64,000 nucleotides of DNA from Claveliimonas monacensis (GCF_014982975.1 NZ_JADCKL010000011.1:33405-97404), one strand, 5' to 3'; shown: positions 36,108 to 45,164, counted from the first letter of the stretch. The notes: a model not told the origin generated them from the sequence alone. Numbers and translations are program-made.

Positions 36108-37259
36108 ATGGAACAGAGTTATAATCTCTTAACGAAACATCTTTTGCGTGAAGGATATCATGTCCATCATTATCCTCAGTATGTTAAAATTCCAGCGGTC
36201 TATCCGGTAACTTTGGAAAATGTATATGGCGGTTTTCAATATCGTTCTGATTATATACAGGAGAAAAACTATCAGACGGGATGCGGCCTGTACGTCAAAG
36301 GGAAACATTGCCTAAATGACCTGGGGTACATGGGAATTGACTGGTGCTTTGAAAATGATAATCCAGTGGTTTTGTGTCCGTTTGGCGCTATTTCATGTAA
36401 AAGAAATCATCCTCTTTTAGAAAATAAGGAAGGAACACGATCTTTTCATTTCTGCAGATGTCGTATGACCTATGGATATGTATATGACATGAGCATAGAA
36501 AAGTTACAGAAGTTACAAAAATCAGATAAAGACAGGCTCCTAAAGAAGTTTTTTGAAATACATTCTGAAAATATGTGCCAGCATCATATGTTTTTTGATG
36601 AACGAAAAATGGAGTGGTACTTTAAGTATCAGCCTTTGATGTGTGCAAAAACCTGTACAGGAGGCGAATTCTGCCCATTACGTGGGCGGAACCTGACAAA
36701 GAAAAAAGGAAACCTCTTTTATGATTTGAAAGTATCTACAGTCCGTAAGGATGATACATTTTTTGCAGGGGAGCCAATCATATCAATCATCAAAGGAAAA
36801 CGATTTTTGGATCACTCCGTATCGCTGGATATTTGTGCAGCACTGCGGAACATTGCTGCAAATGAAATCTACTGGAAAGAATGGTGGAATCAATATTCCA
36901 TGCTGCATATATATGACCCGGATATTAAAATTGAAATTTTAAATATTCGGGAAGGAAAATCAGAAGGCAGGGATTTAGAACAGGATCTTCAAGATATTCA
37001 AAAAGGTATCCATGTAGTTCATGCTTCTGATTTAGCAACCGCTAAGAAGCAGAAGAAAAAAGAGGAGAAAAAGAAGCGGGAACAGACAAAAATCATAAAA
37101 TTGGAAGAAAAAGCGGCGCAATACGGACTGCAAGCACTAGATCCGAGAGAACAGGAGTTTTTAAGAAAAAGATTGGGTACAGAAGAGCTAAATAGAGTAT
37201 GCACAAGAGAGGCAGAAAGCGGTGTTCAAATGGATCTTACAGACTATTTTGAAATGTAA
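36108..37259 (+). CDS. cysteine-rich hypothetical protein, probable zinc binder
   Basis: 383 residues. Cys/His-rich segments (QTGCGLYVKGKHCLNDLGYM, VLCPFGAISCKRNHPLL, HFCRCRMTY, KTCTGGEFCPLRGRNL) suggest one or more structural zinc or Fe-S sites. A Lys/Glu coiled-coil follows (~315-345) and a short C-terminal domain (LDPREQEFLRKRLGTEELNR). Not recognised. The ATG at 36108 has AAGGAAG 9 bases before it. Confidence 0.65.
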   Translation: MEQSYNLLTKHLLREGYHVHHYPQYVKIPAVYPVTLENVYGGFQYRSDYIQEKNYQTGCGLYVKGKHCLNDLGYMGIDWCFENDNPVVLCPFGAISCKRNHPLLENKEGTRSFHFCRCRMTYGYVYDMSIEKLQKLQKSDKDRLLKKFFEIHSENMCQHHMFFDERKMEWYFKYQPLMCAKTCTGGEFCPLRGRNLTKKKGNLFYDLKVSTVRKDDTFFAGEPIISIIKGKRFLDHSVSLDICAALRNIAANEIYWKEWWNQYSMLHIYDPDIKIEILNIREGKSEGRDLEQDLQDIQKGIHVVHASDLATAKKQKKKEEKKKREQTKIIKLEEKAAQYGLQALDPREQEFLRKRLGTEELNRVCTREAESGVQMDLTDYFEM

Positions 37260-37321
37260 AAAAGGAAAAGTGGAGAGTGACACAAAGGGAGCGAAATTAT
37301 GGCTTAAAATCAAATCCTTTA

Positions 37322-37497
37322 TTGACAATACACTATATCTTGTGTTAGTGTGTAAATGAAGATTTGTATTTTGTGTATTTAACCATAAATACAGTTTGCT
37401 TTGATCTCCAGGACAAACTTGGAGAGCGATTTTTTGACAGGATAAAAAGTAAAAATGACATCAAAATTCAGTAAATGGATTTTGGTGTCTTTTTTTG
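37322..37497 (+). ncRNA. leader element L3 before gene 37588
   Basis: TTGACA at 37322, 18-base spacer containing CTATATCTTGTG, TAGTGT at 37346. Mid-leader hairpin TCTCCA/TGGAGA (37405-37425) followed by GC and TTTTTT. GACATCAAAATTCA at 37457 pairs with TGGATTTTGGTGTC (14 bp, two G-U) and is followed by eight T residues. About 90 bases separate it from the ATG. Confidence 0.75.
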
Positions 37498-37587
37498 TTT
37501 CAGCATACGGAAAGGAGGAAGAAAGAAGCTTGTTTCCAGAGAAGGATTAGGAACAGAAAATTTTTCTGTTGATTGGAGGAGAAAAAT

Positions 37588-37887
37588 ATGCAGAAGGATC
37601 TGATAGCAGGTTATTATCAGCTTTTGATTGCAATCTTCTGCGGATTAAATGCGACAGAAGCGAAGTTCATGTATGAATACGGACCTAGCCACCCTATTTG
37701 TAAAAGGTTTCTGAAGAAAAAACTTCAGAGACAGGACACGGAGCTGTCAAGGGAAGACAGGGCACAGATCATTAGCTGTATGCGAAAAGAAGGATATACC
37801 TGGGAAAGGATTGCTGAGGCAATGGATTGTGAGGTCGCAACAGCAAAAGCCTGGCTTGGTGAAACAGAGAAAAGAAAAACAGCATAA
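37588..37887 (+). CDS. small HTH-like protein
   Basis: 99 residues. The C-terminal half reads QIISCMRKEGYTWERIAEAM then CEVATAKAWL, a good helix-turn-helix of sigma-70 region 4/resolvase type. The N-terminal half (YYQLLIAIFCGLNATEAKFM) is helical. GGAGGAG precedes ATG 37588. It is the first gene after leader L3 and could regulate element genes, which is inference. Confidence 0.6.
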   Translation: MQKDLIAGYYQLLIAIFCGLNATEAKFMYEYGPSHPICKRFLKKKLQRQDTELSREDRAQIISCMRKEGYTWERIAEAMDCEVATAKAWLGETEKRKTA

Positions 37888-37901
37888 GGAGGAAGATATA
37901 T

Positions 37902-38267
37902 GTGCATTTACACAAAATAGCAGATTTTATGAATTTCAGGGAGGCTGCAATCGGCGGCACGATTCCGGAGACAGCAAAGTATAGAGAGATGCTAAAGAAA
38001 ATGCACCCGTTACAGATGCTGTCCTCGAATATCGTAATCCCTCTATTTGAGATTTCCTATTCCTATACAACCATAAGGGGAAATCATAAGAATGCTAAAA
38101 AATATGTATTTCTTCAGGAGCATGAAGAAATCGACATAGAAATCGAACTGCTCATGAAAGATTGGGTAGAAGATTATAACCGACAGAGGCCATACCGGAA
38201 AATCTCCAATGTTCAAATCCTGGAAATCCGGATCATCTCTTTTGGTTCGATTTCTATTGACCATTAG
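37902..38267 (+). CDS. hypothetical protein
   Basis: 121 residues from GTG 37902, with AAGGAGGAAG upstream; ATG 37929 is an alternative. Contains FMNFREAAIGGTIPETAKYR and MLKKMHPLQMLSSNIVIPLF. Not recognised. It is the second gene of the L3 unit. Confidence 0.55.
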   Translation: MHLHKIADFMNFREAAIGGTIPETAKYREMLKKMHPLQMLSSNIVIPLFEISYSYTTIRGNHKNAKKYVFLQEHEEIDIEIELLMKDWVEDYNRQRPYRKISNVQILEIRIISFGSISIDH

Positions 38268-38402
38268 TATTGTTCTGTTTTTTCGTATCCCGGATGATTC
38301 GGGTTGCTGCTTAGAGCACACGGTAATTGCGTACTGTGTTCTTGAAAATGCTCAGAGGAAGTGAAGGTCAGGCAGCGTAAAAAGACACACCGGTAAGAAT
38401 GG

Positions 38403-38440
38403 CTTTTCCGTTCCAGCAAAATAAAAAAGGAACGGGGAAG
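38403..38440 (+). promoter_or_regulatory. hairpin that covers the ribosome site of gene 38443
   Basis: CTTTTCCGTTCC pairs with GGAACGGGGAAG (12 bp, two G-U) around a 14-base A-rich loop. The 3' arm is the ribosome site and ends 2 bases before ATG 38443, so folding would block translation. The preceding 130 bases of leader show further short inverted repeats. Confidence 0.5.
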
Positions 38441-38442
38441 AG

Positions 38443-39324
38443 ATGGAACAATATACAATTTTTATTGATATCAACGCTAAGATTAAGCGTTCAGTCGAAG
38501 CGCTAAGATCATTTGAGAGAAAGGCTCTCCAGATGCACCCTGAAGGATATTACTTGTGTTTTAGTGGAGGAAAAGACAGCCAGGTGATTTATGCTCTTGC
38601 GAAAATGGCAGGGGTAAAATTCCATGCGTATTATAATATTACTACGGTGGATCCGCCAGAGCTTGTTTATTTTATCCGGAAAGAATACCCGGAAGTAACG
38701 ATGGTTCCACCAAGAATCAGTATGTGGAAATTGATCCCGCAAAAAAAATATCCTCCAACAAGAAAAGTGAGGTATTGCTGTTCTGAATTGAAGGAAAGAG
38801 GCGGTCAGGGCCGTTTTGTTATTACCGGGGTACGCTGGCAGGAAAGCAATAACAGGAAAAACAGGGGGCTTGCCGAAGTTTTAGGACCGAAAGAACCTAA
38901 AATAATTTACCTGAATAATGATAATGATGAGAAGCGCAGAATGTTAGAATCATGCCAGTTAAAGGGCAAGTATGCGCTGAATCCAATTATTGATTGGTCA
39001 GAGGATGAAGTTTGGCTGTTTATCCATCAGTATGTTAAGAAGTACTGTCAGCTGTATGATAAAGGCTTTCGGAGGCTGGGATGCATTGGATGCCCTCTGG
39101 CTTCGGTGAAGCAGAGAAAGTGGGAGCTTTCGCTTTATCCGCAGTATCGGAGAGCGTATCTTAGGGCATTTGAAAAAATACTGAAAGACAGAGAAGAAGA
39201 TGGAAACTGCAATAGGGCAGAACAGTGGAAAACCCCGGAAGATATTTACAAGTGGTGGCTTTATGGGAGTGAGAAGCCGATGAAGCAGATCGAGGGGCAG
39301 ATAGAAATGGAATTAGCCTCTTAG
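38443..39324 (+). CDS. PP-loop PAPS-reductase-like protein
   Basis: The 293-residue protein has the PP-loop YYLCFSGGKDSQVIYALAKM and the rest of the phosphoadenosine phosphosulfate reductase-like fold (YYNITTVDPPELVYFIRKEY, RYCCSELKERGG, VITGVRWQESNNRKNRGLAE), plus a C-terminal cysteine cluster RRLGCIGCPLAS that could bind Fe-S or zinc. It is of the type found on phages and mobile elements (IbrA/DndC-like), not the cysteine-biosynthesis enzyme. A role in nucleic-acid modification is possible. Its ribosome site is in a hairpin. Confidence 0.85.
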   Translation: MEQYTIFIDINAKIKRSVEALRSFERKALQMHPEGYYLCFSGGKDSQVIYALAKMAGVKFHAYYNITTVDPPELVYFIRKEYPEVTMVPPRISMWKLIPQKKYPPTRKVRYCCSELKERGGQGRFVITGVRWQESNNRKNRGLAEVLGPKEPKIIYLNNDNDEKRRMLESCQLKGKYALNPIIDWSEDEVWLFIHQYVKKYCQLYDKGFRRLGCIGCPLASVKQRKWELSLYPQYRRAYLRAFEKILKDREEDGNCNRAEQWKTPEDIYKWWLYGSEKPMKQIEGQIEMELAS

Positions 39325-39341
39325 CTGAGAAAGGAGAAAAA

Positions 39342-39743
39342 ATGATAGAAAGAAAATTGGTTGCTCAGATCACAAGAGACTTTTATGCACTGTATTTGGG
39401 AAAATCAATGATGGGAATCAAGGATCTGTTGAAAAAATATGAGCCATATAAAGAAAGTGCTCCAGTACTTTATAAGCTAGTTACTACATTGATTTCAAAT
39501 TTAGATACAACCAGTGATGTAGATATGGACAGAGCGATGCACGAAATTTATGCATTCTTTAAAAAATACTATGAAAAGCGGCCGAAAGATGATAAGGAGT
39601 GGGAGTGTGTCATTGAAGACGCCCAGAAAATCGGGAAACGGTATAAGGACAGCGAGTGGTGTCGTCAGTATCTGATCGAATTAATGAGTATTATTGAGCT
39701 GGCTGATAAGGAACTGCAGAAAACAGAGAAAACGGCTGCATAA
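39342..39743 (+). CDS. hypothetical helical protein
   Basis: 133 residues, helical, with RKLVAQITRDFYALYLGKSM and FFKKYYEKRPKDDKEWECVI. Not recognised. Ribosome site AAAGGAG. Lies between the PP-loop gene and the PcfK-like gene and is probably co-transcribed with them. Confidence 0.6.
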   Translation: MIERKLVAQITRDFYALYLGKSMMGIKDLLKKYEPYKESAPVLYKLVTTLISNLDTTSDVDMDRAMHEIYAFFKKYYEKRPKDDKEWECVIEDAQKIGKRYKDSEWCRQYLIELMSIIELADKELQKTEKTAA

Positions 39744-39789
39744 GTCAGGATGAGGGTCTTGCCCTCTTTCTGAAAGAAAGGAGAAGAAC

Positions 39790-40527
39790 ATGATCGAAAA
39801 CTTTGTGAAAAATACGTCGGAATTAAATCTGTTTGCACAAAATCTGAGGGATAATGGGGAGATTGATAGGCTAAATCAGCTTGCGGATCAGTGGTTGATT
39901 CCGGACGAAGATGTGCAGGCGTTTATCAAGGGGACAAGAATCCGGCTTGCGGAGATTCCATTGGATGAAAAATCATTTACAAATGCATCCGAAAAACTCA
40001 CTGCAGAACAATATCAGTTCTCTGATGACCGTGTGATCCATGCAATCGGGCGTTACCTGATGCAGCATTTGAATGAGAACGGGTTGGAAGAACAGGTTCT
40101 TCAGGAACATAAGTCTTTAGAAAAGTGCATGAACTATATTTTAACCCAGGCATATGAGGAAGCAGAAGACCTGATTAAAAAGGAACAGGAAGCAGATTGT
40201 AAACGCCCAAAAGATCAGCGAAGAAGGGGCGTTGGACGGATTTTAGAAGAAGAAAAGGTATACCGATGGGCGGTAGAATATTACCGTTTAGATGATAAAA
40301 AGGAGGAACGAAAAAAGAAGAAAAAATGGGAGAAAGAGGAGCGGGAACGAAGAGAGAGAAAGAAAGCAGCCTCTGTCCAGCCAATGAAGAGCAGTACGAT
40401 ATCTAAGGTAACGAAGCCGGAAGATGGTCAGTTGTCGCTCTTTGACCTCGGGAAGCAGACGGATGACAGTATAGTTTCAGAAAACCCGGATAGTGGAAAG
40501 GGAGTAAAAGAGGATGCTTGCGTATAA
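39790..40527 (+). CDS. PcfK-like protein (possible AcrIIA9-type relative)
   Basis: The N-terminal ~150 residues match the PcfK-like pattern: NGEIDRLNQLADQWLIPDED, KLTAEQYQFSDDRVIHAIGR, YLMQHLNEN and CMNYILTQAYEEAEDLIKKE. PcfK-like proteins occur in conjugation-gene clusters, and a subset (AcrIIA9 family) is reported as inhibitors of Cas9; whether this one inhibits Cas9 cannot be told from sequence. A Lys/Glu/Arg helix (~175-205) and a C-terminal motif GQLSLFDLG, resembling a beta-clamp-binding motif, complete it. A DnaN homologue is encoded at 45165. Confidence 0.75.
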   Translation: MIENFVKNTSELNLFAQNLRDNGEIDRLNQLADQWLIPDEDVQAFIKGTRIRLAEIPLDEKSFTNASEKLTAEQYQFSDDRVIHAIGRYLMQHLNENGLEEQVLQEHKSLEKCMNYILTQAYEEAEDLIKKEQEADCKRPKDQRRRGVGRILEEEKVYRWAVEYYRLDDKKEERKKKKKWEKEERERRERKKAASVQPMKSSTISKVTKPEDGQLSLFDLGKQTDDSIVSENPDSGKGVKEDACV

Positions 40528-41059
40528 AGGTTTCCAAAAAGATTTGACATGTTTGGGGTACCAGTTTGTAGAAAAGCAATGGAACCGTACAGAAAAGGCG
40601 AACTGTCGTGCAAACGGATTCCACTGTGCAGAAAACCCACTGGACTGTCTGGTCTATTATCCAGCATGGAAAACATCAGTTTACTATCAAGTGAAAGCAA
40701 ATGGTGATTTGGATGAGGATGCTGTTGACAGTAAGATTTCCTGCACAGAACTATTTTTGGAACGGAAATTAGAGTTTGTACAGCTTTTATTTGCAGGATT
40801 AAAATTTATGGTGGTTAATCCCAAACGGCGATGGAGTAAGATTGTAAGAGCAGAAGAAGGAGATGCAGATCAAGGATATGCGGTAGTCCGAGGAAAAAAT
40901 CCGAGAGTATGCGGAAAAAAAGAAGGAGATATCTTAGTAATTGCCAGAGAAAAAGCGGATTCTGTGGATATTGAAAGGGGAGCTGTTTATATTATTGACG
41001 GCGTGAATTTTCATCCGGGCATCTGGTATGATGTGAATGGGAAAATTGTAATGGAATAA
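40514..41059 (+). CDS. DUF7666-like protein
   Basis: 181 residues; the start AYKGFQKDLTCLGYQFVEKQ and ANGFHCAENPLDCLVYYP follow the pattern of a phage/mobile-element family (AYKGF..DLTC...GFHACENPLDVL.YY) that I believe is DUF7666. Function unknown. The start overlaps the PcfK-like gene by 14 bases. Confidence 0.7.
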   Translation: MLAYKGFQKDLTCLGYQFVEKQWNRTEKANCRANGFHCAENPLDCLVYYPAWKTSVYYQVKANGDLDEDAVDSKISCTELFLERKLEFVQLLFAGLKFMVVNPKRRWSKIVRAEEGDADQGYAVVRGKNPRVCGKKEGDILVIAREKADSVDIERGAVYIIDGVNFHPGIWYDVNGKIVME

Positions 41060-41070
41060 AAGTAGAAAAT

Positions 41071-41117
41071 AGGTCACAGGATATGTTCAAGAGTATGAAC
41101 GTCCCGTGACCTGTTTT
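41071..41117 (+). terminator. terminator or attenuator between 41059 and pcfJ-like gene
   Basis: AGGTCAC pairs with GTGACCT; an inner GTTCA/TGAAC stem supports the fold; GTTTTCG follows. It ends 20 bases before the next ATG. Confidence 0.6.
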
Positions 41118-41136
41118 CGTAAAGGCGGGAGGAAAT

Positions 41137-43317
41137 ATGAATTATAGAGATAAATTACTTAAAATCAGAGCGTTAAAGCCAACGGAAGAAATGGTTGCAG
41201 TGGCTAGAGAAAAAAGAAAGAGATCTAGCAATATGGGGCTCAGCACGGAACCTCAAAACTATATTTTTTACCGTTCCTGTCTGGAGGATGGGATCCTAAA
41301 AATATCTCTGTTTTTATCAGAAGAGCTAAATAATGGAAAGTATACCCCATTCTATAATGTCTTTTTAGACTATGAGAAACGTAGAGATTTAGTTTATGAC
41401 TGCAGGAATCAAAAGTGGAAGCATTCCATCCTGTATAATCTGTCCTTTCCTGAAAATACTAGTTACGCAAAAGAATATGCAGAGGAATATACATATGAAG
41501 ACTATAGGGATCAGATTCAGGAGTATGTCTTTAGGGAACGCAATCCTTTGTGTGCGCAAGATACTTGGGACAGCATTGTACATTTTCAGGAAGAAAATCG
41601 GGAAACAGCAAGGTTGCGCAAGGAAGAGAAGCTGTCAGCACAGATAAATAGAAAAATGGAACTTGTACCGGCCCTTCCTGGTGACTGGGAAAAATGGGTT
41701 GAGAAAGTTGGAGCAGATAAAAACTATATTTTTTATGATTCGGGGAAAAATGTACGAACAGGGTACTGTACTTATTGTGAGAGAGAAGTACCTATTATAA
41801 AACCAAAATATAATAAAGCGGGCAGATGCTCCCGCTGTAAAAAGAAGGTTCAGTATAAATCCAATGGAAAAAGAGGAACCGTTTTCAATAAATATGAAGT
41901 ATACCTGATACAAAAGTGTGGAGATGGATTTGTATTAAGATGCTTTAATGTTCAAAAAAGATATACGATGCGGAACAACGCACCTGATATAAATTGTCTG
42001 GAGAGACGCAGACTGTTTTATAGCAGTGATTTCACAATGGAAGAATATCATTACGGGTGGGAAAATTGGTGTATGAAATGGAAAAAAGGCAGATTACGTG
42101 TGGGCGGTTTATTGTTCAGCCATCCGATCGAATACCCAGAAGGTAGAATTTATGGGAAAACAATCCCATCCCTTTCAAAGCATTTTTTTAGACATACAGG
42201 ATTTATAGAATTTTTCAGAAAGGAGAAAAGTTTCTGCCCTGAGAAGTATTTCGAAACATATGTGGACATGCCATCTCTGGAGCAGCTTGTGAAAGCTGAT
42301 CTGCTGGGAATTGTAAGAGATGTTTTGAAAGGTAAGAGCATAGCGCTGGATGAAACAAAAACAGATCTGCTTGGAAAACTTCAGATTAACCATGCTCAGC
42401 TAAGCAGGTTGAGAAATGGAGACTGTGTAGAGCGTTTGAAGTGGCTGCGCTATGAAAACGAGACGGGAAAGTCTCTGGACGATGACTTGATTTCGTGGTA
42501 TATCATGCGGAATATGGGTCCTAATAGTATCTCATTTATAAAAGATCGAATGTCAGAAATTCAGGTGAAAAATTATCTTAGCAGGCAGGCATTTGAAAAT
42601 GAGGAACAGGTGAAGGATATTTTGCACATTTGGAGAGACTATCTTTACATGGCAGAAAAATTGGGATGGGATACACAAGATGCAATTATATACAGAGCAA
42701 GGAAATTGATACAACGACACGAGGAGGCAACCCGATGTCTGCGGAGAAAGGGGTTAAAAGCACTTACAGCTGAAAAGGAAGCCGCTTTTCCGACAATTAG
42801 ACAGATTTACAATAGTATTAGGAAAAAGTATGAATACTGTGATGAAAAAGAAACATATGCTGTTTTAGTTCCAAGCGGGATTGAAGATCTTTTGGAAGAA
42901 GGAAAGTGTTTAAACCACTGCATAGATGTAAATGATATCTATTTAAATCGAATTGCAGACCGGGAAACCTATATTCTGTTTTTAAGAAAAAGGGAAAATC
43001 CTTTACAGCCGTATTATACGTTGGAAGTGGAACCGAACGGAACTGTAAGACAAAAGCGTACCTATTATAACCGACAAGAAAATGATATAGATGAAATTAA
43101 CAAGTTTTTAAAGCGTTGGCAGAAGATTATAGCTAAGAGGCTGTCTGATCAGGATGAATTGTGGGCAAAGGAAAGCAAGAAAAAGAGAGAAGAAGAGTTT
43201 TTTAAGCTGAGAAGAGAGGAAAAAATGATTTTTGCAGGAAACTATAAGGGGAGACTTCTTGCTGACATCTTAAAAGAGGATCTGATGGAGGTTGATGAGG
43301 AAAATCCGGCAGCCTGA
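41137..43317 (+). CDS. PcfJ-like protein, copy 1
   Basis: 726 residues. A zinc-ribbon with two CxxC pairs lies near 210-245 (GYCTYCEREVPIIKPKYN, GRCSRCKKKV). The C-terminal third carries the PcfJ domain: VPSGIEDLLEEGKCLNHCID, YILFLRKRENPLQPYYTLEV and RQKRTYYNRQEND. PcfJ is named from the pCF10 conjugation region; its biochemical role is not known. A second copy lies at 46509, sharing the zinc-ribbon and the HC...PYYT pattern. GGGAGG precedes the ATG. Confidence 0.85.
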   Translation: MNYRDKLLKIRALKPTEEMVAVAREKRKRSSNMGLSTEPQNYIFYRSCLEDGILKISLFLSEELNNGKYTPFYNVFLDYEKRRDLVYDCRNQKWKHSILYNLSFPENTSYAKEYAEEYTYEDYRDQIQEYVFRERNPLCAQDTWDSIVHFQEENRETARLRKEEKLSAQINRKMELVPALPGDWEKWVEKVGADKNYIFYDSGKNVRTGYCTYCEREVPIIKPKYNKAGRCSRCKKKVQYKSNGKRGTVFNKYEVYLIQKCGDGFVLRCFNVQKRYTMRNNAPDINCLERRRLFYSSDFTMEEYHYGWENWCMKWKKGRLRVGGLLFSHPIEYPEGRIYGKTIPSLSKHFFRHTGFIEFFRKEKSFCPEKYFETYVDMPSLEQLVKADLLGIVRDVLKGKSIALDETKTDLLGKLQINHAQLSRLRNGDCVERLKWLRYENETGKSLDDDLISWYIMRNMGPNSISFIKDRMSEIQVKNYLSRQAFENEEQVKDILHIWRDYLYMAEKLGWDTQDAIIYRARKLIQRHEEATRCLRRKGLKALTAEKEAAFPTIRQIYNSIRKKYEYCDEKETYAVLVPSGIEDLLEEGKCLNHCIDVNDIYLNRIADRETYILFLRKRENPLQPYYTLEVEPNGTVRQKRTYYNRQENDIDEINKFLKRWQKIIAKRLSDQDELWAKESKKKREEEFFKLRREEKMIFAGNYKGRLLADILKEDLMEVDEENPAA

Positions 43318-43367
43318 TGTAGCCTTTGTCTGCAATGGGACAAAACACAATAAATAGTTAAAAAATA

Positions 43368-43534
43368 TTGACTCGTGCTATATCTTGTGGTAGTGTAAAA
43401 ATGAATCCTATTTTATGCAATACATCAATTGCAATGATTTTTAGTTTCGGGGAGACCGAAAGCAAACTTTTTAATTTGATATTTATAAAAGAATGGGACA
43501 TCATAATTTGTTTTGGATTATGATGTCTTTTTTT
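43368..43534 (+). ncRNA. leader element L4 before the DUF5688 gene
   Basis: TTGACT at 43368, 17-base spacer containing CTATATCTTGTG, TAGTGT at 43391. Mid-leader hairpin TTTCGG/CCGAAA (43445-43461) followed by GC and TTTTT. GACATCATAAT at 43497 pairs with ATTATGATGTC, followed by seven T residues, 27 bases before the ATG at 43561. Confidence 0.75.
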
Positions 43535-43560
43535 GTGGCTACAAAAGAAAGGAGAACTCT

Positions 43561-44861
43561 ATGGATAAAAATTTTATGAATCAGGTGAAGAATCAGATTA
43601 GAGAATACCTTCCTAAAAATTTTGAGGATGCAGAGGTAGGGATTGAAGAAACGATAAAAAACAATGACTGCATTAAGCAGGGGCTTATGGTTTATAGAAA
43701 AGGAGAATATATCACTCCTAAGATTTATTTGGAAGGTTATGAAAAAAGATACAAAAACGGAGAGTCACTCGAAAATCTTTTGCGTGAAATTGCTGATTTG
43801 AGAGTACTGTTGGATCGAGGAGATAAAAGCATTATGCCGGATTTAATGGACTATGCCTCCTTAAAGAAGAATCTGTTTTTTTCTATGTGTGATCCTGAAA
43901 TGAATCAGAGACAGTTTAAATACTATGTACATACAAGACGTGGGCGTTATGCTACCATGTATCGCTTATTTTTGGAACAGAACGAGAATGGTACAGCAAG
44001 TATGCTGATCACAGAAAATCATTTGAAAATGTGGAAAATTACGGAAGAACAGCTTTATGAAGATACTATAAAAGCAGAAAATATGCGTGGTTTTGAGTTG
44101 AAATGTATGAGGGATTTGCTGTGTGAACAACGAAGAACAGATGATAATACATGTTTGCCAATTAAAGCAGTTGCAGATTGTCATCCAAAACGGCCACCTG
44201 TGCCATATTATCCGGCCAGCGTGAGTCATATTATCCGGCCGGCCATTAACCATTATTCCACGGTACTCTTGACATGAGCCTCCATCACACATGATATTCT
44301 GGCAAAGCCGGCAAACCAGCACCACAGGCGGATTTGCCAAGGCAGAGAGCCTATCATGTGCTACTCATGTAAAGAGCCTTTCGCGGCATAACGGTTAATG
44401 GCCGGGGATGTCCCGGTCTGGCCGGATAATATGGCCCTGATGACCGTTAAAGGTGGCTGTCTGCAGCAGTTAATCTATTAGAAGTGTCTGAAATGAAAAG
44501 GTGGGATAACATGTATGTTTTATCAAATCGCATAGGAAATTATGGAGCGGGAGCCATAATGCATACTGAGATATTGGAGAAAATCGGCAATATCTTAGAA
44601 AGCGACTTCTTTATTTTACCATCTTCGATTCATGAGCTCGTTATAACTCCGGATTTTGGTAATTTATCACAACAGGAATTGGAAGAGATGGTAGCAGAAA
44701 TAAATACAACACAGGTTGAGCCGGAGGAAATTTTTTCAAATTACGTCTCTTTCTATGATAACACGCAGCATCTCCTACTGCCTGAAAAGCCGGAGCAGAA
44801 ATGGAGTGAAATTCCAGATATGCTAGGAGAAAATTTAGGTTATCTTCCTGCTCCAGACTAA
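43561..44861 (+). pseudogene. DUF5688-like gene interrupted by a MITE-like insertion
   Basis: The 5' part (to 44172) reads like the DUF5688 start (NQIREYLPKNFEDAEVGIEE, TPKIYLEGYEKRYKNGESLE, IADLRV). The 3' part (from 44472) reads like its end (DNMYVLSNRIGNYGAGAIMH, FFILPSSIHELVITPDFGNL, LEEMVAEINTTQVEPEEIFS). Between them lies a 292-bp element. Removing it and one copy of the 7-bp target repeat joins the halves in one frame (...IKAV + NLLEVSEMKRW...), so a single ORF was broken. Two truncated products could still be made: the 5' half reads to a stop at 44277, and the 3' half has a GTG at 44484. Confidence 0.85.
44173..44464. mobile_element. 292-bp MITE-like element with 7-bp target duplication
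   Basis: AGCAGTT flanks it on both sides (44166-44172 and 44465-44471). Its ends are inverted (GCAGA...TCTGC), and about 50-75 bases at each end are an imperfect inverted repeat including GCCATATTATCCGGCCAG and GGCCATTAACC. It encodes nothing and would fold into a long hairpin. A full-size partner transposase is not present in the window. Confidence 0.85.
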
Positions 44862-44910
44862 CATGAGGGAATAGAATGGCGTCTACTATGAAGTGTTGGA
44901 AAGATAGTGT

Positions 44911-45099
44911 ATGAAAAGGAAAAAATACATTGGAAAAATGAATTCGAGATATGCTTGCTATGAACAGGGGATTTCCGGAATATATACAGAAGAGGAGATG
45001 GAACGCCTCTATATGAAGGCTGTCGATAAGACAGAATATCCCGATTATATAGGCTGGAAATGGGATATGATTCGATCAGGAGTTTTTGAGAAGATTTAA
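44911..45099 (+). CDS. small hypothetical protein
   Basis: 62 residues (starts MKRKKYIGKMNSRYACYE, contains GISGIYTEEEMERLYMKAVD). The upstream ribosome site is weak (GGAAAG). Not recognised. Confidence 0.4.
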   Translation: MKRKKYIGKMNSRYACYEQGISGIYTEEEMERLYMKAVDKTEYPDYIGWKWDMIRSGVFEKI

Positions 45100-45164
45100 G
45101 AGTAAGATGGAAGATTGATACACTTAGAGGAGAATAAAAATAATTTAAATGAAAGGAGAAACGG

